The notes beneath the pieces were generated by a model. The model made no database searches. It had not been told where the DNA came from and saw nothing but the letters and a program-made list of their open reading frames with translations. 64,000 bases of DNA, taken from assembly GCF_900111685.1 (NCBI RefSeq), contig NZ_FOHX01000001.1, positions 620,001-684,000 on the forward strand, written 5' to 3'. Position numbers and translations under genes: made by a program. The DNA comes from Nonomuraea wenchangensis. GTDB lineage: Bacteria; Actinomycetota; Actinomycetes; Streptosporangiales; Streptosporangiaceae. Positions 8,327 through 15,859 of the stretch are shown piece after piece. Position 1 is the first letter of the stretch, and the number at the start of each line of letters is the position of its first letter.

Positions 8327-8378
8327 GGCATCCCCTCATGCAGACAGTACAGGTCTCCTATCAGGATGCCGTGTCCGT

Positions 8379-8394
8379 GTTTCGCACAGGTTAC
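8379..8394 (-). promoter_or_regulatory. GlnR-type half box upstream of glnA2
   Basis: Read on the minus strand it is GTAAC-CTGTGC-GAAAC, matching the actinobacterial GlnR consensus gTnAC-n6-GAAAc. A second a/b unit that would make a full box is not evident on either side. Confidence 0.6.
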
Positions 8395-8454
8395 GGGACG
8401 TGGCGGTGAGGACGCCCGCGGACGACCCCGCCGACAATGCCGGTGCGAGCCTCG

Positions 8455-8483
8455 CTGACAAAGCCCCCGCCCCGTCTTACTGT
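8455..8483 (+). promoter_or_regulatory. Promoter of the EF-hand/terpene synthase operon
   Basis: CTGACA (8455-8460) and TACTGT (8478-8483) are spaced by 17 bases and point toward the GTG at 8515. Confidence 0.55.
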
Positions 8484-8514
8484 GATCAACGCAGTCAGTC
8501 TCGGGGGAGGCAAG

Positions 8515-9060
8515 GTGGCTATCGACCTGCTCAATCACAAGCTTGATCGGGCTTTCGACCACATCGACGCGAACCGCAACGGGGTCGTCGAGCGTGAGGA
8601 CCTGCTGGGCCTGGGGGCACGCATCCTGGTGGGCTTCGGGGAGTCCCCCACCTCGGTCACCGGGGCGAGTCTCGTCGGGAGCTTCGACGGCATCTGGGCC
8701 ACGCTGGCGCGGGCGCTGGAGCGCGACGGCGACTCGGGCATCGGCCGCCCGGACTTCCGTGAGGCCATGACGGCCTCGTTCGTCACCGGCGAGCTCTACG
8801 AGCCGGTGTTCCGCCCGGCCACGCTCGCCGTGGCCGAGCTGTGCGACGGCGACAGGGACGGCGAGGTCACCATCGGGGAGTTCCGTACGATGCTGAGCGC
8901 GTTCGGCGTCGCCTACGACGACGTGGACGCGGCCTTCGACCGGCTGGACAGGGAGGGCCGGGGCACGCTGACCGTGACGGGCCTGGTCACGGCCGCCGCC
9001 GACTACTACCGCAGCGCGGACCCGAACGCCGCGGGCAACTGGCTGTTCGGCCCGCTGTGA
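8515..9060 (+). CDS. Calerythrin-like four-EF-hand calcium-binding protein
   Basis: A 181-residue cytoplasmic protein with four EF-hand positions. Loops are DANRNGVVERED (18-29), DGDSGIGRPDFR (71-82, position 12 not acidic), the canonical DGDRDGEVTIGE (111-122), and a degenerate fourth, DREGRGTLTVTG (145-156). Length and arrangement match calerythrin and the sarcoplasmic calcium-binding protein group found in actinomycetes. GTG at 8515 is preferred over in-frame upstream codons because GGGGGAGGCAAG precedes it and the mapped promoter lies at 8455-8483. Its stop overlaps the GTG of the terpene synthase by 4 bases, so the two are translationally coupled. Calcium buffering or sensing is the family role; a link to terpene synthesis is inference. 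Confidence 0.88.
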   Translation: MAIDLLNHKLDRAFDHIDANRNGVVEREDLLGLGARILVGFGESPTSVTGASLVGSFDGIWATLARALERDGDSGIGRPDFREAMTASFVTGELYEPVFRPATLAVAELCDGDRDGEVTIGEFRTMLSAFGVAYDDVDAAFDRLDREGRGTLTVTGLVTAAADYYRSADPNAAGNWLFGPL

Positions 9061-10097
9061 ACGCCACTGTGAACAGCGCCGGGAATCCGGCGGAGAGCAC
9101 CACAGAGCACACCGGCACGAACACCGGCACCAACGTGTTCGCCACGGTGCGCACCGCGCTGCGCTCGGTCCTGACCTCGATGATGCCGCTCCCGCGCCGG
9201 GGCGGCTCGGCGGCGCTGGCGCTGCTGCCGCTGACCGAGCGGGTGCCCGCGATGGCCGAGCCGTGCCGGATGCACCCCTCGGTGTACGCGATCGAGGCCG
9301 CGGTCATCGACTGGGCGCGGCGCACGGGCCTGCGGGCCGATCCCGGCGTCGGCTTCCACCGGATGGCGGCGCGGGCGTTCGCCGAGTTCGACGCGGCCGC
9401 CGCGGCGCTGTTCGCGCAGTGGCTGACCTGGCTGTTCCATCTCGACGACGAGCTGGACGAGGGCGAGTGCCCGGTCGAGGTCTTCCAGGCCCTGCTCAGC
9501 GGCTCGGCGCGGCATCCGCTGGAGGCGGCCTTCGCCGACCTGTGGCGGGTGACCAGCGCGCGGATGAGCGACCGTTGGCGGGCCAGGTTCGCGGTGGGCC
9601 TGCAGCGCCAGCACGACGCCTGCCGCACCGAGGCCGACAACCGGGCGGCGCGCCGCATGCCGACCCTGGAGGAGTACCCGGCGCTGCGCAGGGGCACGGT
9701 CGGCCCCTACCTGTACGACCTGGTCGAGCCGTGCCTGCGCGTGGAGGTGCCGGACTGGATGCACGCCTCGGAGCCGTGGCGGCAGCTCGTGGACGCCTGC
9801 AGCGACGTCACCGCCTGGTGCAACGACGTCGCCTCGCGGCCGAAGGAGCGCGGTGACGTGCACAACTTCGTGGTGCTCGCGATGCGTCAGCTCGGGCTGG
9901 GCGAGCGGGAGGCGACCGCCTGGGTGCTCGACCGGATCGTACGGCGCTGCGAGGACATGCACACGGCCGCCCGGCGGCTGCCGCTGCAGGACCTCGCGCC
10001 GAAGGAGGCGAGGGACATCAGCCTGGTGGCCTGCGCCTATCTGGCCGCGCCGCGCGCCCACCTGGACTGGCTGCTGGAGTCCGCCCGCTACGCCTGA
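9057..10097 (+). CDS. Class I terpene synthase
   Basis: A 346-residue terpene cyclase of the bacterial class I fold. The aspartate-rich Mg site is DDELDE (D130-E135) and the second metal site is NDVASRPKE (N256, S260, E264), the NSE triad; a C-terminal RY pair (R344-Y345) lies 88 residues after the triad, as usual. It would ionise a prenyl diphosphate and cyclise it; chain length and product cannot be told. The N-terminal 65 residues are a disordered Ser/Thr/Asn-rich extension. The GTG at 9057 overlaps the EF-hand stop. No prenyltransferase, methyltransferase or P450 is adjacent. The end overlaps the convergent regulator gene by 10 bases. Confidence 0.9.
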   Translation: MNATVNSAGNPAESTTEHTGTNTGTNVFATVRTALRSVLTSMMPLPRRGGSAALALLPLTERVPAMAEPCRMHPSVYAIEAAVIDWARRTGLRADPGVGFHRMAARAFAEFDAAAAALFAQWLTWLFHLDDELDEGECPVEVFQALLSGSARHPLEAAFADLWRVTSARMSDRWRARFAVGLQRQHDACRTEADNRAARRMPTLEEYPALRRGTVGPYLYDLVEPCLRVEVPDWMHASEPWRQLVDACSDVTAWCNDVASRPKERGDVHNFVVLAMRQLGLGEREATAWVLDRIVRRCEDMHTAARRLPLQDLAPKEARDISLVACAYLAAPRAHLDWLLESARYA

Positions 10098-11059
10098 CCG
10101 GCCAGCATGTCGCCGGCGAGGGTGCGGCGGTAGACGACCTGTTTGCCGACCCGCATCCCGACGGCGAGCCCGCCGCCGCTGAGCACGCCGAGGTGCTGGC
10201 TGACCGCGCCCGGCGTGAGCGACATGCGGCCGGCCAGCGCCGAGGTGGTGGCGGGCTCGGCCAGCGCGAGCAGGATCCGCGCCCGGCTGCGCCCGATGAG
10301 CGCGGCCAGGGCGCCGGGCGCGGGCGGCGGCCCCTGCTCCCACAGGGTGCCCACGCCCAGCACGGGGTAGACGAGCATCGACTGGTACGGAGCCGACATG
10401 ACGGCCACCGACGGCCAGTGGAACGCGGTGGGCACGAGCACCAGCCCGTCACCGTGCAGCCCTCCCGTGACGCACCAGGGCCGGTCCACCAGCAGCCGCT
10501 CCCCCGTCCAGGTGACGGCCGGGTCGAGCCCGGCGAACAGCTCGCGGGCCCCTCCCTGGGCGAGCTGCCGGGAGCGGCGCAGCACGTCGCGTTCGAGCAG
10601 GGAGTAGACGCGGGGCCAGAACTCGGCGAAGCACGTCTCCCAGTACGCCTCCAGCGCGTCGGCCGCCCGCGCCACGGCGGCCTCGGGGTCGGCGGCGAGG
10701 CGGTCGAGCACGGCGGGGTCCGCCCTGCCGGCCTCGCGCAGGTGCGCCAGCTCGTCGAGGACCCGTTCGGGCGCGGTGCGCCTGACCCGCTCCAGCTCGG
10801 CGGCGAAGTCGGGCAGCGGCGTGTCGGGCGGCGGCGTGATGAAGTCGGCCAGGTAGCCGGTCGGCGGCACGAGCGCCAGCAGCTCGGTGAGGTCCAGCCC
10901 GGCCAGCCGGGGACGCACGGCCTTGATCCACGGCAGGTGCAGCGACTGGCGGGCCGGCTGCCGCAGGGTGCGCAGACTGGCCACGAGCTCCCAGAGCGGG
11001 GAGAACGCGAACCGGATGCGGGCCACGTCCTCGGGCCGCATCTCCCACGTGATGGACAT
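10088..11059 (-). CDS. ArsR-like winged-helix regulator with N-terminal DUF5937-type domain
   Basis: A 323-residue regulator. The first 240 residues form a helical domain of the kind labelled DUF5937, and the C-terminal 80 residues are an ArsR winged helix: RSRARILLALAEPATTSALA then LTPGAVSQHLGVLSGGGLAV and the wing VGKQVVYRRT. No metal-binding cysteine cluster is visible. It is divergent from a drug-efflux MFS gene 59 bases away, so control of that exporter and of itself is the likely job. There is no ribosome site before its ATG at 11059; the leader is short. Confidence 0.75.
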   Translation of the reverse strand: MSITWEMRPEDVARIRFAFSPLWELVASLRTLRQPARQSLHLPWIKAVRPRLAGLDLTELLALVPPTGYLADFITPPPDTPLPDFAAELERVRRTAPERVLDELAHLREAGRADPAVLDRLAADPEAAVARAADALEAYWETCFAEFWPRVYSLLERDVLRRSRQLAQGGARELFAGLDPAVTWTGERLLVDRPWCVTGGLHGDGLVLVPTAFHWPSVAVMSAPYQSMLVYPVLGVGTLWEQGPPPAPGALAALIGRSRARILLALAEPATTSALAGRMSLTPGAVSQHLGVLSGGGLAVGMRVGKQVVYRRTLAGDMLAGQA

Positions 11060-11061
11060 CG

Positions 11062-11078
11062 TTTAAGTGTGGGCTAAA
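11062..11078. promoter_or_regulatory. Candidate operator between ArsR and MFS genes
   Basis: TTTA-N9-TAAA is a short inverted repeat next to the regulator start codon in a 59-base divergent promoter. It is a weak match and offered only because of its position. Confidence 0.3.
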
Positions 11079-11118
11079 TCGTTCGCCCCGCCAACCCCGG
11101 AGCCGCAGGCTCGGGAGC

Positions 11119-12321
11119 ATGTCGAGCACGTCCGTCGAGAAGCCGCCGTCGTTCCTGCGCGCCCAGGTGGGCGGGCTGCCCCGCCCGTTCTGGGCCCTGT
11201 GGGGCGGCACCCTGGTCAACCGCCTGGGCACCATGGTCATGCCCTTCACCGGCGTCTACCTCACCCAGTCCCGCGGCCTGTCGGTGACCGCCGCGGGCCT
11301 GGTGATGGGCGTCTTCGGGGTGGGCTCGCTGCTGTCGCAGCCGCTCGCGGGGATGCTGACGGACCGGATCGGGCGGCGGGCGACGCTGTCGGGCGGCATG
11401 CTGGCCACCGGCGCCGCCATGCTCGCGCTCGGCTACAGCGTCTCGCTGCCGGCCGTGCTCGCCTCGATGCTGGTGCTCGGGGTGGTCGTGGACCTCTACA
11501 GGCCGGCGTCGAACGCGCTGGTCGCCGACCTGGTGGGGCCCGCGGAGCGGCCGCGGGCGTACGGGCTGCTGTTCTGGGGGATCAACCTCGGCTACTCCGT
11601 CGGCATGACGGCGGGCGGGTGGCTCGCCGGGCTCGGGTTCCTCTGGCTGTTCTGGATCGACGCGGTCTCCTGCGTGGTCTTCGCGGTGCTGGTGTGGCGG
11701 GCCGTCCCTGAGACGCGGCCCGAGGGGGCGAGGCAGGCGACCGGCGGGTTCGGCGCGGTGCTGCGGGACCGGGTGATGGTCGCGTTCACGCTGGTCGTGC
11801 TGGGCAACGCGCTGGTGTACGCGCAGACGATGACGATGCTGCCGGTGGCCATGACCAAGGCGGCGGGGCTGTCCACGGCCCAGTACGGCACGGCCATGGC
11901 GCTCAACGGCGTGCTGATCGTGGTCGTGCAGCCGCTGGTGTCCGGCTGGCTCGGCCGGCGGGACCCGGCCCGTACGTTCGCGCTCGGCCTGGCCGTCATG
12001 GGCGCCGGGTTCGCGCTGACCGCGTTCGTCTCCAGCACCCTGGGGCTGACGGCGACCATCGCGGTGTGGACGGCGGGCGAGATCGTCACGGCGGGCATCG
12101 CCGGCACCATCGTGGCCGCGCTGGCGCCGCCGGAGCTGCGCGGCCGGTACGCGGGGCTGTTCGGGCTCGCCTGGTCGGCGGCGGCGGTGCTGGCCCCGCT
12201 GCTCGGCGGGCCGCTGCTGGAGATGGGGCCGCGGGCGTTGTGGTTCACGATCGGCGCGGTCGGCCTGGTCTCGGCCGCCGGCATGCTGGCCCTCGGCCCG
12301 GCCATCCGCCGCCGCACCTGA
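11119..12321 (+). CDS. MFS efflux transporter (DHA1 type)
   Basis: A 400-residue major facilitator protein with about 12 membrane helices. The loop 2-3 motif is GMLTDRIGRRATL, and the helix 5 region LGYSVGMTAGGWLAG resembles the antiporter motif C. Such proteins export drugs or metabolites in exchange for protons. Divergence from an ArsR-type regulator makes an inducible exporter likely; the substrate is unknown. GGGAG lies 4 bases before the ATG. A hairpin with a T-rich tail follows at 12342-12362. Confidence 0.88.
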   Translation: MSSTSVEKPPSFLRAQVGGLPRPFWALWGGTLVNRLGTMVMPFTGVYLTQSRGLSVTAAGLVMGVFGVGSLLSQPLAGMLTDRIGRRATLSGGMLATGAAMLALGYSVSLPAVLASMLVLGVVVDLYRPASNALVADLVGPAERPRAYGLLFWGINLGYSVGMTAGGWLAGLGFLWLFWIDAVSCVVFAVLVWRAVPETRPEGARQATGGFGAVLRDRVMVAFTLVVLGNALVYAQTMTMLPVAMTKAAGLSTAQYGTAMALNGVLIVVVQPLVSGWLGRRDPARTFALGLAVMGAGFALTAFVSSTLGLTATIAVWTAGEIVTAGIAGTIVAALAPPELRGRYAGLFGLAWSAAAVLAPLLGGPLLEMGPRALWFTIGAVGLVSAAGMLALGPAIRRRT

Positions 12322-12341
12322 GGCCCCCGGCGACCTCTGTT

Positions 12342-12362
12342 CGAGCCCGTTTCCGGGACTCG
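12342..12362 (+). terminator. Hairpin terminator after MFS gene
   Basis: CGAG-CCCG pairs with CGGG-CTCG around a short loop with one bulged A, followed by TTGAGAAAATTTT. Moderately convincing. Confidence 0.5.
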
Positions 12363-12502
12363 TTGAGAAAATTTTGATCTTTTGTTGGCAGCTCGCCGAT
12401 AATTTTCACCACACCGAAAGGCACCCCCGTGACGAACCCGACCAGAACTGTGACAATTCGCCATATGCCGGAACACGTTCTCCCTCTACAGTTACGCCTG
12501 AC

Positions 12503-14002
12503 ATGTTGACCTTCACCGCGCTGGGACCGTTCCAAGCCTGGACGGACGGTTCTCCTCTCGACCTCGGCGGCCAGAGACAGCGGGCAGTGCTCGCGCGCCT
12601 GCTCGTGGCCGGCGGCCGCGCCGTGCCCGTGAACACCCTCATCGACGAGCTCTGGCCGGGCAACCCGCCCGCGCAGGCCCTGTCCACCATCCAGGGCTAC
12701 GTCTCCCGCCTGCGCCGCGCACTGGAGCCCGGCCGCGCGCCGCGCGAGGAGGCGGAGGTGCTGGTCTCGGCCCCGCCGGGGTACGCCCTGAGGGCCGCCG
12801 CCGGGCAGGTGGACGCCTGGCGCTTCGAGAGCCTGGTGAAGTCCGACGGCCCGCCCGCCCAGGTGTGGGCGGACATGGAGACCGCGCTCGGGTTGTGGCG
12901 GGGGCCGGCGCTGGCCGAGTTCGCCGACCTGAGCTGGGCCGTGACGGAGGCCGGCAGGCTGGAGGAGCTGCGCCTGATCGCCGTGGAGCGGCGGGCCGAC
13001 GCCGGGCTGGCGCTCGGCCGGGCCACGTCCCTGGTGGCCGACCTGGAGGCGCACGCGGCCGAGCACCCGCTGCGCGAGGAGGCCTGGCGGCTGCTGGCCG
13101 TGGCGCTCTACCGGATGGGCCGCCAGGGCGACGCGCTGGCCGCGCTGCGCCGGGCCCGCGCGGTGTGGCGGGACGAGCTGGGCCTGGACCTGACGGCCGG
13201 GCTCAAGCGGCTGGAGGCGGACATGCTGGCGCAGCGGCTGGAGGAGCCGCCCCCCGCCGCCCCGCCCTCCACTCCCCCGTCCGCCCCCTCCGGCGCCCCG
13301 GCCGACGCCCCCGCCGCCGCGTCCGGCGGCGTGCTGCGCGTGCTCGTCGCCGACGACCAGGCACTGGTACGGGCCGGGGTGAAGGCCATGATCGCCAGCG
13401 ATCCCGGCGTACGCCTGGCCGGCGAGGCGGCCAACGGCGAGGAGGCCATCGCGGGCGTACGCGCCACCCGGCCGGACGTGGTGCTGCTCGACATCCAGAT
13501 GCCGCACCTGGACGGCCTGGCCGCGGCGCGCCGGATCCTGGCCGGGGACGACCCGCCCAAGGTCGTCATGATGACCACGTTCGGCAGCGACGAGAACCTG
13601 TACGCGGCGCTGCGGGCGGGCGTGAGCGGCTTCCTGCTGAAAACGGCGGCCCCCGAGCAGTTCCTGGCGGCGATCAGGGCGGCGGCGGCCGGGGACGCGC
13701 TCATCGACCCGGCGATGACCACCCGGTTGATCTCGGCGTTCGCCGGGCGCACCGACCCGTCCTCTCCCCCGGCGCTGGCCGGGCTCTCCGATGCCCGGCT
13801 CGACGTGCTGAAACTCGTCGCGCGCGGGCTGACGAACCGGCAGATCGGCCAGACGCTGTCGCTGCCGGAGGAGGAGGTCGGGACGATGGTCAAGTCGCTG
13901 CTCGAACATCTGGGACTGTTCGACCGGGCGCAGCTCGTCATGACGGCGTACGAGTCCGGTTTGGTGACTCCTGGCGAAAAGGCGCACTTTTCGTCGCTTT
14001 GA
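12503..14002 (+). CDS. SARP-type regulator fused to a NarL/LuxR response regulator
   Basis: A 499-residue fusion. Residues 1-95 are an OmpR-like winged helix (FTALGPFQAW, GGQRQRAVLARLL, LWPGNPPAQALSTIQGYVS) and 96-250 a bacterial transcriptional activator domain, together a SARP. A Pro/Ala linker (250-275) leads to a receiver domain with acidic pair D284-D285, phosphoacceptor D330 in LLDIQMP, T358 and K380. Residues 425-490 are a LuxR helix-turn-helix (LVARGLTNRQIGQTLSL). Both halves are complete, so this protein carries two DNA-binding domains and one phosphorylatable switch. Start ATG 12503 begins the SARP core exactly; no Shine-Dalgarno is visible and TACAGT at 12487-12492 suggests a very short leader. 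No kinase gene is adjacent. Confidence 0.85.
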   Translation: MLTFTALGPFQAWTDGSPLDLGGQRQRAVLARLLVAGGRAVPVNTLIDELWPGNPPAQALSTIQGYVSRLRRALEPGRAPREEAEVLVSAPPGYALRAAAGQVDAWRFESLVKSDGPPAQVWADMETALGLWRGPALAEFADLSWAVTEAGRLEELRLIAVERRADAGLALGRATSLVADLEAHAAEHPLREEAWRLLAVALYRMGRQGDALAALRRARAVWRDELGLDLTAGLKRLEADMLAQRLEEPPPAAPPSTPPSAPSGAPADAPAAASGGVLRVLVADDQALVRAGVKAMIASDPGVRLAGEAANGEEAIAGVRATRPDVVLLDIQMPHLDGLAAARRILAGDDPPKVVMMTTFGSDENLYAALRAGVSGFLLKTAAPEQFLAAIRAAAAGDALIDPAMTTRLISAFAGRTDPSSPPALAGLSDARLDVLKLVARGLTNRQIGQTLSLPEEEVGTMVKSLLEHLGLFDRAQLVMTAYESGLVTPGEKAHFSSL

Positions 14003-14028
14003 CGATAAAAATCGGGGCGTATTAGGCT
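13999..14028 (+). promoter_or_regulatory. nadE promoter, leaderless transcript
   Basis: TTGACG (13999-14004), 18 bases, TAGGCT (14023-14028). Transcription would begin at about the GTG start codon at 14036; no ribosome site is present. Confidence 0.6.
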
Positions 14029-14035
14029 GGGGCGC

Positions 14036-15811
14036 GTGGCACAACTGCGCATCGCCCTGGCACAGACGAACCCGACCGTAGGCGACCTGAGCGCCAACGC
14101 GGACCGGCTGGTCGAGCAGACCCGTGAGGCCGCCGAGCGCGGCGCTCACCTCGTCGTCTTCACCGAGATGTTCCTCACCGGCTACCCCGTCGAGGACCTG
14201 GTGCTGCGGACGTCCTTCGTGGACGCGAGCATCCGCACCCTGGAGCAGGTGGCGCGCAGGCTGCGGGAGGAGGGCCTCGGCGAGCTGCCCGTGGTGGCTG
14301 GCTACGTCGACCGCGCCGGCCTCGCCCCCCGCGTCGGCCAGCCGAAGGGCGCCCCACTGGACGCCGCCGCGATCCTCTTCCGCGGCGAGGTGGTCGCCCG
14401 CACGGCCAAGCACCACCTGCCGAACTACGGGGTGTTCGACGAATACCGCTACTTCGTGCGCGGCGACCGGCTGCCGATCTTCCGGCTGCACGGCGTGGAC
14501 GTCGCGGTCGCCGTCTGCGAGGACCTCTGGCAGGACGGCGGCCCGGTGTCCGTCGTCGGGCAGGCGGGGGCGGGGCTGCTGGTGGTGCCGAACGCCTCGC
14601 CGTACGAGAAGGAGAAGGACGACGTCCGCCTGGAGCTGTGCGCGCGGCGGGCCCGCGAGGCCGGCTGCGCGCTGGCCTACGCGAACCAGGTCGGCGGGCA
14701 GGACGAGCTGGTCTTCGACGGCGACTCCCTGGTGGTGGACCGCTCGGGCGAGCTGCTCGCGCGGGCCGGGCAGTTCCGCGAGGAGCTGCTGGTGGTGGAC
14801 CTGGACGACCTGCCGGTCTCGGACGCGGCGACGGGCTCGTTCCCGTACGACGCGGGCGACGGCACGACGATCACCGTCGACCGCCTGGTGCTGTCGGCCG
14901 AGCCCGTCGCGCCCCGCCCGGCCGAGCCCGCGCCCATAGCCGAGCGGCTGGACCCGCACGCCGAGGTCTACTCGGCGCTGGTGCTCGCGGTGCGCGACTA
15001 CGTCGCCAAGAACGGCTTCCGCTCGGTCATCCTCGGCCTGTCGGGCGGCATCGACTCGGCGCTGACCGCCACGATCGCCGCCGACGCCATCGGCCCCGAC
15101 CGGGTCGACGTGGTGCTCATGCCCTCCCGCTACTCCTCCGACCACTCGGTGGGGGACGCCGAGGAGCTGGTGCGGCGGCAGGGCCTGCACGCGCGGATCG
15201 CGCCGATCGCCGACATCGTGACCGCGTTCGAGAAGGAGATCGAGCTGTCCGGCCTGGCCGCCGAGAACCTCCAGGCCCGGGTGCGCGGCATGATCCTCAT
15301 GGGGCTGTCCAACCAGCACGGCCACCTGGTGCTCACCACCGGCAACAAGAGCGAGCTCGCGACCGGCTACTCCACCCTCTACGGCGACTCGGCGGGCGGC
15401 TTCGCGCCGATCAAGGACGTGCCGAAGACGATGGTGTGGGAGCTGGCCCGCTGGCGCAACGCCCACACCCGCCCCGGCTTCCTGCTGGAGGCCGAGCGGC
15501 CGATCCCGGAGAACTCGATCGTCAAGGAGCCGAGCGCGGAGCTGCGGCCGGACCAGCGTGACACCGACTCGCTGCCGCCGTACGAGGTGCTGGACCGGCT
15601 GCTCGACGACTACGTCGAGAAGGACATGGGCTCGCAGGAGCTCATCGCCGCCGGGCACGACCCGGAGCTGGTGACGCGGGTGATCCGGCTGGTGGACCTC
15701 GCCGAGTACAAGCGCCGCCAGTACCCGCCCGGGCCGAAGATCACGCCGAAGAACTTCGGCAGGGACCGCCGCCTGCCGATCACCAACCGGTGGAGGGAGA
15801 CCACCGCCTGA
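14036..15811 (+). CDS. nadE: Glutamine-dependent NAD+ synthase
   Basis: A 591-residue two-domain enzyme making NAD+ from deamido-NAD+, ATP and glutamine. The N-terminal nitrilase-like glutaminase has the Glu44 (FTEMFLTGYP), Lys125 (TAKHHLPNYGVFDEYRYF) and Cys161 (VAVCEDLW) triad. The C-terminal synthetase has the ATP pyrophosphatase loop SGGIDS at 336-341 and the TTGNKSELATGYSTLYGD nucleotide-binding segment. Length is normal. The GTG at 14036 sits at the predicted transcription start, so translation is probably leaderless. A nadE near glnE and glnA2 is also seen in Streptomyces, from memory. Confidence 0.96.
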   Translation: MAQLRIALAQTNPTVGDLSANADRLVEQTREAAERGAHLVVFTEMFLTGYPVEDLVLRTSFVDASIRTLEQVARRLREEGLGELPVVAGYVDRAGLAPRVGQPKGAPLDAAAILFRGEVVARTAKHHLPNYGVFDEYRYFVRGDRLPIFRLHGVDVAVAVCEDLWQDGGPVSVVGQAGAGLLVVPNASPYEKEKDDVRLELCARRAREAGCALAYANQVGGQDELVFDGDSLVVDRSGELLARAGQFREELLVVDLDDLPVSDAATGSFPYDAGDGTTITVDRLVLSAEPVAPRPAEPAPIAERLDPHAEVYSALVLAVRDYVAKNGFRSVILGLSGGIDSALTATIAADAIGPDRVDVVLMPSRYSSDHSVGDAEELVRRQGLHARIAPIADIVTAFEKEIELSGLAAENLQARVRGMILMGLSNQHGHLVLTTGNKSELATGYSTLYGDSAGGFAPIKDVPKTMVWELARWRNAHTRPGFLLEAERPIPENSIVKEPSAELRPDQRDTDSLPPYEVLDRLLDDYVEKDMGSQELIAAGHDPELVTRVIRLVDLAEYKRRQYPPGPKITPKNFGRDRRLPITNRWRETTA

Positions 15812-15814
15812 GTC

Positions 15815-15844
15815 TTGTTCAGCATGCTGAACGATTCGCATAAT
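15815..15844 (+). promoter_or_regulatory. Promoter of membrane protein/MarR operon
   Basis: TTGTTC (15815-15820), 18 bases, CATAAT (15839-15844). The -35 overlaps the first palindrome and the start point (about 15851) lies in the second. Confidence 0.6.
15817..15832. promoter_or_regulatory. MarR-type operator 1
   Basis: GTTCAGCATGCTGAAC is a perfect 16-bp palindrome overlapping the -35 box. The same core recurs at 15846-15859, centre to centre 28 bp. Confidence 0.7.
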
Positions 15845-15845
15845 G

Positions 15846-15859
15846 TTCAGCATGCTGAA
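15846..15859. promoter_or_regulatory. MarR-type operator 2
   Basis: TTCAGCATGCTGAA is a perfect 14-bp palindrome spanning the transcription start and the first codons of the membrane protein gene. The MarR gene is the second gene of the operon, so autorepression is likely. Confidence 0.7.
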
